From Monosiga brevicollis MX1 (lineage: Eukaryota > Opisthokonta > Choanoflagellata > Craspedida > Salpingoecidae), in the NCBI RefSeq assembly GCF_000002865.3, contig NW_001865061.1:225386-289385 (forward strand): a stretch of 64,000 bases of DNA. Reading direction: 5' to 3'. This document shows, in pieces, positions 13,183 through 25,843 of the stretch. Made by a program: the position numbers and the translations under genes. The notes under the pieces are model-generated. The model worked only from the letters and a program-made list of their open reading frames with translations. It was not told where the DNA came from and ran no database searches. Within the stretch, counting starts at the first letter, position 1; each line of letters opens with the position of its first letter.

Positions 13183-14666
13183 TCAGTACCACGTCAGGAT
13201 ATATCTGTCAACCTTTGGCTCAAGAGTCCGCACCCGAGCCGCAACAACATGGAAAGCAGCACACTGACCCAACAGCCACGGCAAACCACGGCCGTACCAG
13301 ACAGTCTTGCTTGGGGCGGAGAAAAGAAAAGCAAGGGCCCACTGCCGAGCCAAAGCCAGAGGCCGTACGTATCCCCGGTGCGCTGCCAAAAAAAAAAATA
13401 TACCTCCAGCAACAGAAAATTTAATAAAAAAAAACACAGTAAAAGGTAATAAGAAGTAAAATACTTTTGGTGTGATCAACGCCACACACGCACACACACA
13501 CACGCACACATGTAAGACTTAGTACTTTATGCAGACATGGGACTGGAGATTGAATTTGCTCTGGAAATGTGTGTGCGCGGAGACAAGGTGTTTGACGGAG
13601 GTTCGGGCCAGGGTGTCAATTATATGGATACAGAGCGACAAAATGATGGTCGCTCGGGTCGAGACCGGCTGCAGAGCAAAGGAACTCAAGAAAAAAAAAA
13701 AGAGGGGGGTAAAAAGAAAAGCAATGGTGCGGCGACACGCACACACGAGCGAGAAAGGCAATGGAACACGCATTCTGGATGAACTCGGGATGGAGGAAAC
13801 GCGGCTTGTAAAGATACACACTAGGTACATGTGAGTGCTGCACCCATGAAAGAACACAGGGCAGTAAGCACAATATCGACAATGGAACTTGAGCGTTTGA
13901 CCCTTGACCACCAATCAACAGGATCATTGATAACAACAACAAAAACGTTCAAGTGCTCTGAAACGAGAGAGAAGGAGACAGAAAAGGCAGAGAGGCAACC
14001 GGCGCCCTTTCGTCAAAGTAAAGCAGTGGTCGTGGTGGGACAAAGGTGTGTCATTGGTGGCATGGCCAAAATCGGAACTACAGCTAAGAAGTGACAACGA
14101 GGTCGGAAACTCAAAAATCCAAAAACCAAAAAAAAAAAAAAAAAGTGGGGGAGCCAAGGGGGCGGGGGGAAAGGATACAGGTAGGGAAAACTTGAAAGCT
14201 CGAATAACCCCACCTCCCAAGCAAAACAAAAAAAAGATAAAAAGGAAACATGAAGGAAAATCAATAACAGAATTCAAATCAAATCAAATCAAAATCAAAA
14301 TCAGGGCAGACAGTAGCCCACAAGGGTCCGTCAGAGTCGCATACATGGGCGATAGTCAACAAGTGTCGAGGATAAGGAACGGCAAGTCGCCGATCGAAGC
14401 GCCAAGAACGTCGCGCAGAGACTGGCCAGAATGGCAGCCCAGACTGGGCCGATACACAGGGGAAAAAAAAAATCAAGACTCGGGCAAAACCCCAACGAAA
14501 AAAAAAAGGCGAGGAAAAGAGAGGAGCCAAGAAGGCGAACCTGGCTCACTCAACATCAGGATGACTGGAAAAGACAGCAGCGTGGGCAAGCGAGGCGGCC
14601 AGCGACTCAAACAAGCCACGCAGTCCAGACAAAACGAAAGAAAGGAACGCATAGGACGCCGCAAAC
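12689..14666. other. Intergenic region between USP32 and the C2H2 gene
   Basis: About 2 kb upstream of USP32 and downstream of the zinc-finger gene. It contains a (GT)n run at 13141-13181, a shorter (CA)n run near 13484-13508 and several A-rich tracts (13390-13440, 14130-14145, 14220-14300, 14460-14510). No frame has family features or a consistent exon chain, and I see no gene. Confidence 0.5.
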
Positions 14667-16722
14667 TCAGTAACGGGCGTCGACAGACGGCAGCTTGAGT
14701 TCCCAATCGGCACCATTCAGGGCTTCAAGGGAGAGACTATCAGCAACCGTTTCCAAGTCGATAAGGGTACCAGAGTCTTCGCACCAGAGGCGACCTTCCT
14801 TGAGCACGAAATCAAAGTGATCTTGGTGGCGCACAATGGGATGACCGCAGCCCGGCCGATGATGCTGGTGGCTGTGCCCGCTGGCTGCCAGATTAGTCAG
14901 GGATGCTTGCTGGGCGTCCATCTGACTTGAATGGGCGTATCCAGGCGCGAGCGACGTTTGGGGAACGGTAGCAGCGGCAGCAGCGGCAGGCTGGCTGAGA
15001 GATGTGGGGATGTAGTTGATGGTCGCCGTCGAGCTGGTGGGCATCTGATGTGTGGGTAGGTGCATAAACTGAGAGGTTTGAGGATGGTGGTGGTTGTGGT
15101 GAAAATGCGGGTGCACGTGGTGGGAGAGGGAGGACATGAGGGCTGGTGTAGTGTTGGTGTTGCTGGTAGCGGGTGTTTCTCCAGTGCCGTCGTGCAGCTG
15201 GAGCAGGACGGAAGAGGCGTGCGTGTCGCAGAGGGGCTCGCAGCGCTGGCATTCCGTATCGGAGGGGTTCAATGAAAGGTCCAAGGCGGGATGTGAGTTG
15301 GTGGTGTTGGTGGTGGCGCCCGCCGAGGTGGTGGCGGCCGCAGCTGCGGCAGAGGTCGAGGTGGCGGCGTGCTCGACACCGGTCAGGAATGTGTTAAAGG
15401 TGGGGTTTGAGATGAGACCGGCAGCTTCAAAGAGACTGGTCTCTTCATCCAAGTAGGGGGCAAATTCGGACCGGGTATCACGGGCGGGTTCGAAATCGAG
15501 GAGCGCTTGCCAGTCGGTGTCAAAGTCCAAGAGACGGGACATGAGATCGGGCTCTTCGAGGGCCATGCTGGTGTCGTTGGGGGAGACGGAGGGGGCGACG
15601 GCCTCGCGCAGACTGCTGGGCAAAAGGTCGTGAAGGGGGCGGGGGTTGGGAACGACTGTGGCGATGCTGGCGCGGGACGCGGCGACCACGGGCCGTGCGG
15701 GTTGGGTTTGCAGAGGCATCGGGGCGCGACGGCCGGAGGTCGAAGAGGCGGTGGTGGCTTGAGTGGCGGAACGCTTTGGGGCCGGGGCACGATTGGGACT
15801 GTCCGGGGCTTGGGCGGTAGCTTGGCGGTGGCGGGCGGAGCGCTTGCCGGAGCGGCGAGTGGGGGAGGGAGCCGTGGACTCGAAGCTTTCGCCTACCGAG
15901 CAGTGCGAGACCAGGGGGTTACATGAGACTGAGCCAACGGTGGAAGGAAGAGGCGAAGCGAACGAGGCGGACCAAATGCGAGATGGAGGCAAGGGATCGA
16001 GATGTGGGGCGAGAAAGCCGAGGGATACCTCGATGGATGGGACTCGAGGCATTGGATGTGGCGTTGGACGAGGAATCAGAGGAGTTGCGGCGCGTTGAAT
16101 GATGACGGCGAACATGACTGCGCAGATCCGAGTCGCGAATAAAGTGACGACCACAGCTCGGCTCTGTGCAGGAGAAGCGATTCTGGGGTTCGTGGACGAG
16201 CTGATGGGAGCGCAAATCTGACGCGCGATGGAAGCGTCGCCCACATTCCGGGTGGGGACATACATGCTTCTGCAAACCAATATCGACGACGGTGAGGCTT
16301 CGAGGCTCCGCGGGCGTGGTATTGGCGGACCAACCATGGCCAGCCAGGACTCATCCACTGACCTTTTCTTCCGTGTGCAGTTTTCGGTGACGCAGCATGT
16401 TTCGGCGGAGTGTAAAGACTTTGCCGCAGTCTGGAAAGTCGCAGACCCAACGTTCCTCCGTCATGTTGATGGTGGCGGCTTGGTGGCTTGTGCAAGCAAC
16501 ATTCACATCAATCGCACCCAGAACCAGCTGGCTGCCTAGTGTCAAATGGCTTGCTGCTGCACCTGGTGTGGATGCAGATGTGTTGGTACGAGGCGGGCGG
16601 TCGTCCGTCCCTAAGTGAACGGAACCATCATCATCATCATCATGATCAAAACAGGAAGCAAAGGGCCGTGAGTTGTGATGAACCTTGAGCAAGCAAGCAT
16701 CAGCACCACCACCACCATTCAA
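14667..16722 (-). CDS. Three-finger C2H2 zinc-finger protein
   Basis: Three exons (16363-16722, 16029-16269, 14667-15892) join in phase to 608 residues. Three C2H2 fingers lie at about residues 95-195: CDFPDCGKVF with HRKLH, CPHPECGRRF with HQLVH, and CTEPSCGRHF with HVRRH. Each has four or five residues between cysteines and a long H-x3-H arm, as in TFIIIA- or ZIC-like fingers. The first intron falls between fingers 1 and 2. The rest is low complexity: an acidic patch of five Asp before the fingers, then Ser/Thr, Ala and His tracts. A conserved-looking acidic-hydrophobic stretch (LLDFDTDWQALLDFEP) resembles an activation domain. It is probably a DNA-binding transcription regulator. I do not recognise an animal ortholog, and targets cannot be read from the sequence. 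Confidence 0.82.
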
Positions 16723-17106
16723 AGAAAAGCAAGCGCCCTTTCAACGTTCAAGAAACAGGTTGGGAAATAGGGGAGGAGGAGGGTGTGACCTTGCTCAACC
16801 AGCCTTGAATCTTCTTTTTCTCTCTGGAGAGGAAGAAGTTGTTTCTTTGAGGGTGTGTGTGTGTGTGTGTGTGTGTGCGTGTATGAGTGTGTGAGAGTGA
16901 GAGAGAGTGAGAGAGCAAGTCGAGCGGACGTGTCAATCCTTTCCCCTGAGCATGAAGAAAAAGGGGAAGAAGAAGAGCGAGCGAATGTGTGTGTGAGTGT
17001 GTGTGTGTGCAGATGTGGGAGAAAAAAGGAAGAAGAAGAAGAAGAGCCTGAGCCGAAAGCACAGACAAGGCTGAGGCAGAAAAGGCAGACCAACTTATAT
17101 CATGAG

Positions 17107-17150
<44 letters not shown>

Positions 17151-20100
17151 GCTCTGCGCGCGTATATATGTGTGTATGATTCAAGGGTTTCAAAGGAAAA
17201 TAAAAAACATTAACGCGGGTGAGGGTTGTCCGGCTGGCAGTCGGATGAGCTACCCTGGCAGCCGAGGCAGGCAGCCGAGAACAAACGCACACTCGGTGTG
17301 GTATCTGTAACTGGATGCGCGTGCGTGTGTCTCTCTGCCTCTGCGTGCCAGAACAGCGAGAGAGAGAGAGAGAGAGGGGGGGGGGGGGGGGGGGGGGTTT
17401 TTTCNNNNNNNNNNNNNNNNNNNNNNNNNNNNNNNNNNNNNNNNNNNNNNNNNNNTGGGGGGGGGGGGGGTGTTGCAGCCACAAGGAAAGGGAGGAAGGC
17501 GCTTCACGAACGCACAGAGTCGAAAAAAAAAAAAAGGGCAGAGCAGGTGTGCCGGAGCAATCGATCTTACCAAGGGGAGTGTAGTTGAAAGGGGATCTCA
17601 AGTGCGCTTCATTCAACTGGCGGTGCCGTCGACCAGCCGTCGAACCAGCGACGACCAGGTTCAAGCACTCGGCGCGCGATGCTTGTGGCCAACGATGGCG
17701 GCACACACACGCACGCACACGCACACGCACACAGATAGAGAGAGAGAGAGAGAGAAGTGACGACGTGACCTGAAAATGAAGCTGACGACGTGCCAACGCG
17801 TGTCGTGTGAGAGGGAGAGAGGGAGGGAGTGGTGGGGGAAAGAGAGGGGTCGCAGGCCGTGTGGCGTTTTCAGAGAGAGGTAGAGAGAGTAAGGGAATTT
17901 CGATGGAATTGCCTTTGTTTGACAGTGTTGGCCAGAGAATGTGGTGCAACCCGCAATGTATCGTAGAGATGGTAAAAGCCACTGGAGCATGACCAGAGAG
18001 AGAGAAGCAACACGAAAACATATGAAACACACAAAAGGGAAACACAAACACAAAGGGAAATGGCATGTGGGACCACAGAAGATGTGGCGATGGCGGGGGA
18101 GATGGGGGATTTCAAGGCTGGTATAGATGAGAAAGCCAAAGACCCATAGCATGGACCCACGGTGATGTGACTTTGCACACGCAGAGGGTGATATTCGACC
18201 TCCAAGCGTCTTGCTTGTGTCGACTGTACAACGCCACCAACGCACAAGCCAAAAACACAAGCCAAGAGCACAAGCCAATCAAAAAAAGGGCAAAGGTAAG
18301 CCAGCGCTGAGAGGCGATGGCACCACAGTGAGCAACGTCACAAAACAAAAGGCAACTCATGACAAGCCGGTGATCACGTCATTTTTTGTGGGGCGAGTAG
18401 GATGAAGTGTGGGTGTGCAGCATGCACGATGGTGTGTCAGTAGGGTACTTTGTGGGTATTATGGGTCTTATAATGCGCAGACTCCCGTACGAGCTCGAAA
18501 TGGGTCACGAAGCGAGAAAACGTGGTTGCGTGTCGTTCACACCGAGCGGCACTGGCGGCGGGGCGAGACAACACCTTCGCCAATGCTCAAGAATACTTTC
18601 GGATCAGGCACGAGCCACAGCCACAACCACAACACCATCATGCATCATTCCAAGAGAAAAAAATCCACAGGAGATGATTGACCGAGCCTGGCCTCGGTAG
18701 ACCGCCCCGGCAGTCATCACGCAACAACTGTTTCTCCCCTTTTGACGTTCACCAGCGTGTGTGTGTGCCTGCACAACGCTCGGATGGTTCGGTGGGTGCG
18801 CAGCAACGTCATGGATCGCGCACAAGCAAAACCCACACTGAAACCATTGTCGCATGTCAGTCAGTAGGACTGCAGTAGTTTTGACCCCCACCCATGGTAA
18901 TCAAGACGTTGATTTGCGCTGCTGCCATCGTATCAACGAGCGTCACCTTTCCCTCATCGTTCTTGCTCGTTTGTGCCGGACCGGTGATCATGACTGCGAA
19001 AAATTCGGCGTCACCCGGTCCGAGCGAACCATCTTGAAGGCTGGCTGCGCCCAGTCGGTCGGGTCGAGGATCATTACCCCGTATCGCTTTGCATCATTGG
19101 GTGGGTGTTGGTGACAGGGTCGAGAAAAGGCACACAATCAGCGTTTTTGCACCCCTCTTCTCTTCTCTTCTCTTCTCTCTCTCTTAAGGAATCTCCCTGT
19201 CGCCCCACTTGCAATTCCCCACAAACTGACGCATGTTTGTGGTCAACCCATCCATGTTGGAAGAAACCAATCCGCAAACCAATCCATCTCCATACTCGAC
19301 AAAAGTTCGTACCTACTCTTGACACTGTTGTGGCAGAAATCGGCGCCCCCCGCGAATTGTTCAACAGGCAAACACCCTTGGCAGCAGCCAACCCAACCTC
19401 CAAACCAGAACATGACCTATCACCCCTTGCAGGCACCTGCACTGACTGATCTCTCTCTGCGCTTTTCTCTGCGCCACTCTTGATGCGAGTGCGAATGGAC
19501 TTGTGCGCCTGTCCGAACCGTGCGTGGCGATTGCAATCATGCCTCTGGTCCCTTGCTGGCGCGATTTTCGTCGCCGAGGAAGCAGATAGCAGAGTGAGGG
19601 AGAGAAAAACACGCCAAGGTCGAGCACCAGGCCATTTGGGAAAAATCGCCAGACAGTGAAGACCGAGCCCACAGCGTGCGTCCACCCCCCAGACAAGTGA
19701 TGACAGATCATTGATCGTTGCTGCTGGTGGTAGTGGCAGTAGTGGCAGTGGCAGTAGTGGCAGTGGCAGTAGTGGCAGTGGCAGCAGTGTGGCACACTGA
19801 AGATCACCCGATTTGCCTTATCGGCCGCCCGGCCATGGCCGCGCATCATGCACGGCACACAACCTTGAAGGCTGCAAAGCGTGCTCATGGTCGCGCAAGG
19901 CGATGTAGTGTGTTACATTTCGCACTTTAGCAGGGGGACGGTCAATTGTCATCATTTTGGATGTCATGCTTTTTTTTCTTATGGCGCACGTTGTCGGCGA
20001 CATCTGAGCCGACACAGATGGGCATCGTGCCGATATCGTGCCAGGAGAGAGAGATTCAATGTTGCTTGAGATGTTAATGGAGACGATCAAGGCACGCCAA

Positions 20101-20349
20101 CAAATTGAAGGGTTCCCCCTTCTGAACAGTTCACCGGCATTCCCAAGCACTTGTGTTTGCTTTGCAAGGCCCGACCATCATCCGCGCCAGGAGAGTGTTC
20201 TCCTTTGCCCTCTGTTGTGCTTGATGGGTGGTTCACGACTCTTGTTGTTTCCCGAACATTCAATGTTGACCAGAAACTGGTTCGAATGAAGTGATTGGAA
20301 TTGCTTCGACTGCTCGGCACTCAATGAACCTTTGAGAAGCACACATCGT
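16723..20349. other. Repeat-rich interval with no supported gene
   Basis: About 3.6 kb between the 5' end of the C2H2 gene and the 3' end of TYW2. It holds (GT)n runs at 16852-16880 and 17110-17148, (AG)n tracts near 17360 and 17735-17755, a poly(G)-flanked assembly gap, and a CAGTGG/CAGTAG repeat at 19733-19790. A 203-codon open frame on the minus strand (19074-19685) and a short forward frame from 18894 with a hydrophobic start show no family features, so I do not call them genes. Confidence 0.5.
17405..17455. other. Assembly gap of 51 N
   Basis: Fifty-one undetermined bases are flanked by a G run of about 20 on the left, closed by TTTTTTC, and a G run of about 14 on the right. The gap probably reflects failed sequencing through a G-rich or AG/GT-rich simple repeat, so its true length is unknown. 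Confidence 0.95.
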
Positions 20350-22269
20350 CTAACTCGACGCCTCCGCTGATGCAGCCGGCGTCACCCGGACATCATACAC
20401 CTGAGCCAAGCACCACCGCAAATATAAGCGCACAGCATACGAGCGGGAACCCGTTGCGAGGCCGACCAGATTGACGAACCATGTGATAGATTCGAGGCGC
20501 ATACGACTTGACACACTCAATGTGCTGTACCGTACAAGCCACCCGCCCCGCGCTCAGCGCCTGCACAGACCCGAACCACACCCATTGATGAGCTTGTCAG
20601 GTCACTGGACGAACGAAGACCCATCCATTGATCTGCATGCCACTGCCGTCTTACGCACCGTCAAGTCGGCGCACAGCTGTGCGCCAAAGAGGGCCCATAC
20701 GGCCTCATTCTGCTCTCCCTCCCCGGTAGTCACATTCTCGTGCACGTGAAGCATGCCCCCTCGGTCCGGTCGCAAGCACGCCAATGCCTAGCCAAGCGCC
20801 AAGAGACCCAAGGATCGAAACTTGTCAGCAGTGCCGCGTCCCCCACATTCCATCGCCGCCCATCCCAATTTTACTTTGAAAAAAAAAAAAAAAAAAAAAA
20901 AAAAGCTTGGCCCGTTCACGGGCACGTACCGTGGCCCAAGACTCTTTGCTCGTGGGAATGAGGCCGAGGTTGACGCGATCAGCGCAGCCCACCGGGGCTA
21001 CCTGCCGATTGTCCCCCTCGTGAACTTCACACCGGTCCGCCACCTATGGCCCGCCCAGGGTACGTGTAACATGATGAACACGAGCGGGTTCAACAAGTCA
21101 GCACGCCGTAACCAGCAGCCCTCTGCAGCATTCACCTGATTGAGCTTGAGATTGCGCCGGAGGGCTTCAACGGCATGCGGGTTCCACTCGCAGGCGTGCA
21201 AGAAGCGCGCACGCGCATGGACTAAATATGGGAGCGTAAAATAGCCAATCCCCGCAAAGAGATCCACCACCACCTCGTCGGCACAGGGCAGGGCCGCTAC
21301 ACGCAGCTTTTCCGAAATGTTGCCCGCCGAAAACATGCACCGCGTCACATCGTACGTGTAGCGCACGCGATTGTCAACGTGCTCGACCCAGCCATCCGCA
21401 CCCAACACCAACTCCACCTGGGCCTCGCGCCGCAAATTGTCGGCAATGGCCCGTCGAATGGCCACCCGCTCCTTGCCGAGCGCGCCTGCCACACAAGCCC
21501 AAAACCCCTCTCGACCTGCAAACAACACGAGTCAGGCCATCATTTAAAAACTGAGTAAGACGGCACCCACATGGTCAAGTAGATGAGGAGCGATCAAATG
21601 AAGAAGTGCTGATGAAAGCTCCGCTCTTGCACGCAGACATGGGCTTTGGCTGCACCGACGATCATGGGTCGTGGCACACGGCGTACCTCGCAGGTCGTGC
21701 CATTGTGGCGTCGAAAAGGCCGAGGCGGGAAACATGACCAAGTCGCCGTGCACCTCAAACTTGGGAGGCAGAGGCAGCGCATCCGACTGTCCAAGCTGAG
21801 CACCCGCTTTGACCAACGACGGATCACCTGCAGCACACCAAGCCTGCAGTGCCTGTAAAAGGCGCTGTTGCGGCTTTTCAGCCCGCACCCGCTGCTTCAA
21901 GGAAGCGTCCAGCTCGACTTTTGCTAGGACCTGGCCCAGATCACCAATGCGAGCCGCCGTCTCGGTATCGGCCAGCCCAGCCGGCGTCACTGGCACCAGC
22001 AATAGACCCGCCCCATCCGCGGGCAAGTCATCGGCCGCACCCCGTCCAATCTTCCGAGACGCATCGTACACCCCCAAAGCTTCGAGCGTCCGCCTGCACA
22101 AATGGGCCACATGAGACAAAGACCAAGAAAAAAAAACACACACACACGGCAACCATTGACCATTGACCATTGGCCGTTGTTCATTGGTACAAGCACCCAC
22201 TCACCGAGCCTCATTCGCCCGCCCCGCAACCACCACCACCGCCGGTCCCCGCACACCACCCTCCATCAT
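20350..22269 (-). CDS. TYW2: tRNA wybutosine-synthesizing protein 2 (TYW2/TRMT12)
   Basis: Seven exons (22205-22269, 21687-22093, 21136-21515, 20930-21043, 20659-20787, 20480-20560, 20350-20400) join in phase to 408 residues; human TRMT12 has 448. The enzyme transfers the alpha-amino-alpha-carboxypropyl group of S-adenosylmethionine to the modified guanosine at position 37 of tRNA-Phe. Diagnostic blocks are [34 protein letters not shown], the cofactor motif [59 protein letters not shown] and [15 protein letters not shown]. Start and end exons are short but their phases agree and they match the family ends. A poly(A) tract at 20880-20904 sits in an intron. Confidence 0.93.
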
Positions 22270-22342
22270 CAGCGGACCACACGGATTTAAAAATTTGCGT
22301 GTGTGTGTGTGTGTGCGAGAGAGAGAGAGAGAGAGAGAGAGT

Positions 22343-22402
<60 letters not shown>

Positions 22403-22405
22403 TGT

Positions 22406-22437
<32 letters not shown>

Positions 22438-22480
22438 CACGCGAATTATTGCTTTTGACAGCTTTTTCTGACAACCTTTT
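22270..22480. repeat. (GT)n and (GA)n microsatellites upstream of TYW2
   Basis: A (GT)n run at 22297-22314, a (GA)n run at 22317-22341 and a long (GT)n run at 22343-22437 with a few TATG interruptions lie within 170 bp of the TYW2 start codon. They probably fall in its 5' UTR or promoter. Alternating purine-pyrimidine DNA of this length can adopt Z-form; whether it matters here is unknown. Confidence 0.85.
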
Positions 22481-22499
22481 CTTTTTTGGCTGGCGCTCC

Positions 22500-23035
22500 C
22501 GACCAACCCAACTCTCTACCTCCTCTACTGACCTCCTCTGCCTCCTCTACCTCCTCTACTGACCTCCTGTACCTCCTGTACCTCCTGTACCTCCTCTACC
22601 CCTTCAACGTCCTCTACTGACCTCTACCCCCTCTCCCCCCTCTATCGTCCTCCAGCCTCTACCTCCTCTACCTCCTCTACCTCCTCTACCTCCTCTGACC
22701 TCCTCTACCTCCTCGGCCTCCTCTACCTCCTCTACCTCCTCTGACCTCCTCTACCTCCTCGGCCTCCTCTACCTCCTCTACCTCCTCTGACCTCCTCTAC
22801 CTCCTCGGCCTCCTCTACCTCCTCACCCTCCTCGTCTGCCTCTGCCTCTCTACCTCTCTACCTCTCTACCTCTCTACCTCTCTACCTCTCTACCTCTCTA
22901 ACTCTCTACCTCCTGGACCTCCTCGTCTGTCTCTACTGACCTCCTCGGACTCCTCAGCCTCCTGGACCTCCTCGTCTGCCTCTACCTCTCTACCTCCTCT
23001 ACCTCCTCAGCCTCCTGGACCTCCTTGCCTTTTTT
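22500..23035. repeat. Pyrimidine-rich minisatellite (CCTCTA units)
   Basis: About 530 bp of the + strand is almost purely C/T with spaced A or G. It is built from short units such as CCTCTACCTC, mixed with CCTCTGACCTCCTC and CTCTACCTC. Higher-order blocks of about 46 bp repeat at 22695-22815. The opposite strand is GA-rich. No coding frame is credible. Confidence 0.85.
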
Positions 23036-23116
23036 GAGCTCTGCTCTTCCATCCTTTGCTGCCTCTGCTGTCTCTCTCTCTCTGAATTGATTTGGCAGCT
23101 GTGCGGGTTATTCAAG

Positions 23117-25132
23117 ATGGATGCGGTGGCCGTGACGACAACGCGGCAATTCAGCACCAAGCGTAAGGATACTGACCCCGACCGCTCTTGGCGCAAGTCC
23201 AGACCAACACACGGTGCCTCACGCATCAACCTTGTGGTCTTTTTGCTGCCCTCGTGCAGTGGGAGAGAAGAAAATTCTCAACGTCGTCTGGAGCAACGAC
23301 GGTGACCCACACCACTTTATATGCTATCAAGGCCTGCAAGAATGGCGCGGATCATGTACGGGTGGATGTGCGCCGCTCCCAGGCGCTCCTCTTCCCCCTT
23401 TGAAGAGCCGAACCAGCACCAGTTCTCACACTCTTCCCGATCGCATCCGCCTCCGCCTGCAGTATCACCCCGAGAACTGGAAGTGGCCGCACGTAAACTC
23501 AATTTGGACGCTCAACAGCTGACGGAGATGCTGCAAACGGCCATTCAGAGTTGGTCCACCCAAACCACGTCATGCTTCTTTCATTGAAGACACCGCCCTT
23601 GTCAATGTGTGCCCAATACTTGGTCTGGCTCAACTTCTCCTCTTTTGACACAGAAAGCGATGCCCGGCTGGAAAAGGATGGCCTCGACCCAAGGCGCCTC
23701 CTCTTGACCTGGTCCAATGACGATCGAGTCTGTTGAAGCTCGCTTGCTCTTGATCTCATTCCAATGGACATGCTGTCGCCCTGATGTGCACCTGTACCCT
23801 CGTGTCCCTCCCTAGACGTTGGCGCGATGCGTGCTCAAACCTCAGTCGTCCCGCCACACGGCTGCGACAGGCGTGGCTGCTGTGTTGCGCTCCTTGACAG
23901 CCTCAATTGCCGTCGTGGAGGTGAGTATCGACCAAGCCGAAAAACATGCCGCTCGCCGCCACCACCACCGGCTCGTGGAAGCACCTCACCACAATGGTTG
24001 GCCAGGACGAGCTCCTTGAGCTTCAACGATCACGTCGCGCACGACTGCAAACCTTTCGCACAGCATACCGACAATTTGAGTCCCATGTGCAGCATCGCGT
24101 CAACGACTATGAACACATGATGCTCGTGGTATACACCTCTCACCCGATGCTCTTCTCTCTTCAAAGGTCTTTTTATTGTCACAATCACATCACATCCTCA
24201 CCCACCGCCAAACGCACCCATGTCTAGGCGCAGCAGCTAAAGCACAACAAGCGGCAATACCTCAATCAGCTACATAGTACGCTTTGTTGCCCTCACCCTG
24301 GCAGCGCAATCTTTTTTTGGCTGATAAACCCGTCTTCCCCAGATGACGCCCCCGTGCCCCAGGGCAGTGACGCTGCCTCGCTGGGACTCTTATCACAACC
24401 CCACCATGACTCGGACGAGCAAACTGACGACACAGATCTCGAAGATCGTCCTGGTAGCCCTGATCAGCCTCTTGTCCAGCGCAAGCGCAGGTGCGCGCTC
24501 CCTCTCAATCTCTCGACTTAGACCTTGGCTATTTGTCAGAGCGCTATCTCATGCACACTGACAGTTTGGGCTTGGACTCGCCCGCTGAGGACCCTCCGCA
24601 GCGTCGTCGGCGTGGTCGGCCGCGCGCCCGTGTCATGCAACACCAGGCTGCTGTTGACAATGACAGCAATCCCTCGGGCGAACCTTCGGCCAAGAAACCG
24701 AACATGGGTCCAGCAAGCCTTCGCCGAAAAGCGCCAGAAACCTCGGTTCTGCAACGGCAAAAGCCCATAGAGGCCTCACCCGGCAGTATCGTCGTTTCGC
24801 CAGCCCTAGCTTCTCGTTCCATCTCCAAGCGGTTTGTGCTTGCGTCCCTTGTATCCCTGCTTTTACTCATGCCAAAGTGCTCGTCGAACACTCGTCTCCC
24901 AACCTGCTCTCTTACGCTATCGCCGCTGCGACTGTCGCAATGATGAAACCTGGCAATACCGGCACCCATAGAACTTCGCTCGACTCGCTGCGTAGTGATG
25001 ATGACAAGGTAGGGACTCACACTCTCCTTTCTCGCTACTCTCCTCTTTTCTCCCTCTTGTTTGATGGCCCACCGTGCCCACCTGTCAGTCACTCTCGGCT
25101 TCATGTTGTGAATTAGAATTTGCTGGATGAAC
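23117..25132 (+). CDS. Unrecognised coiled-coil protein with an AT-hook
   Basis: A chain of short exons on the + strand can be followed from ATG 23117 to TGA 25132, but the 23300-23450 part and several junctions are uncertain. Visible pieces in order: GEKKILNVVWSND (about 23265); ELEVAARKLNLDAQQLTEML (23475-23550); ESDARLEKDGLDPRRLLLTW (about 23655); a charged helical block LQRSRRARLQTFRTAYRQFE and VQHRVNDYEHMM (24010-24125); QQLKHNKRQYLNQLH; an acidic stretch DSDEQTDDTDLED; and RRRRGRPRARV (24610-24635), a good AT-hook core (RGRP). It is probably nuclear and DNA- or chromatin-associated, by the AT-hook only. I do not recognise the family. The start and the last two exons (24890-25012 and 25091-25132) are tentative. 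Confidence 0.5.
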
Positions 25133-25843
25133 TCTAGCCTCTTCGCTTGCTCTAAAAGAATCATGCTGAGGCGGTTTGGTTCCAGTCCACCACCCTGAAG
25201 GATATTCTTCTTGTAATTGAGATAACGGTAGTAAAAGCTTGTCTGCACCCTTGCGTGCCGAATTGGCCCCATTCAAAATCCGATCCGGAACGGAAGTTGA
25301 GACCGATCACAAATTCATTTCGGCCCTTAGCTCCGGCCCAATTTAAACGTTCAAGAAAACGTTCACAAAACCCAATTCTAGTTCGACATGAAACTGAGCT
25401 CAACGTCGTTGACGAAGCAAGCAGGCACCGCAAGCCGGAATAAAAATCAATAGCAGGGTGGCGGTGAGGGGGCCGCACGTTGAGTCGATGGGCTCTTCAA
25501 TGCTATCATCACCTGATAAGAAGACTCTTTGAGAAAAAAAAACCAAAAAAAAAAAAAAAACAAGGAAAAAGCATTATCGAGATATGATGTTCAGGCGCGA
25601 GTTTGGCTGATGATGCATCAGGACTAGGATTTTTCACATGTGAGCAATTTAAACGTAGTCTCCCAGCGTCTGCGGCCCACGCCCGGACCAGTGCGCGAGA
25701 CCAAAGCAGAACTCGCGTGAGAAAATAATCAAAAAATCAGAAATGCTTGCGACACCACCGAAACAACTCCCACCATAATGAGGCACCACATCAACACGCA
25801 ACTATCCTTGGCCACAGGCGGTGACTCAAAAGTAGACGGACGC
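25133..25843. other. Convergent 3' flanks
   Basis: About 700 bp between the ends of the AT-hook gene and the ankyrin-kinase-PARP gene. It is A/T-richer than its surroundings, with an A-rich run at 25531-25560. I see no gene or RNA in it. Confidence 0.5.

Noticed and set aside
14013-14277. Hydrophobic frame on the minus strand resembling a membrane protein
   Set aside because: It is the complement of A-rich low-complexity DNA, which reads as Phe/Leu/Pro runs. There is no family similarity or splice support.
18894-19040. Short forward frame with a signal-peptide-like start (MVIKTLICAAAIVSTSVTFP)
   Set aside because: Only 47 codons, with no conserved features or adjoining exons that I could find. 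It could be chance.
19074-19685. 203-codon open frame on the minus strand
   Set aside because: Its length is notable for the region, but composition is unremarkable. No domain is recognised and no splice partners continue it.
22297-22437. GT/CA runs as possible CRISPR-like or telomeric arrays
   Set aside because: They are plain dinucleotide repeats with no spacers, and they lack a TTAGGG-type unit.
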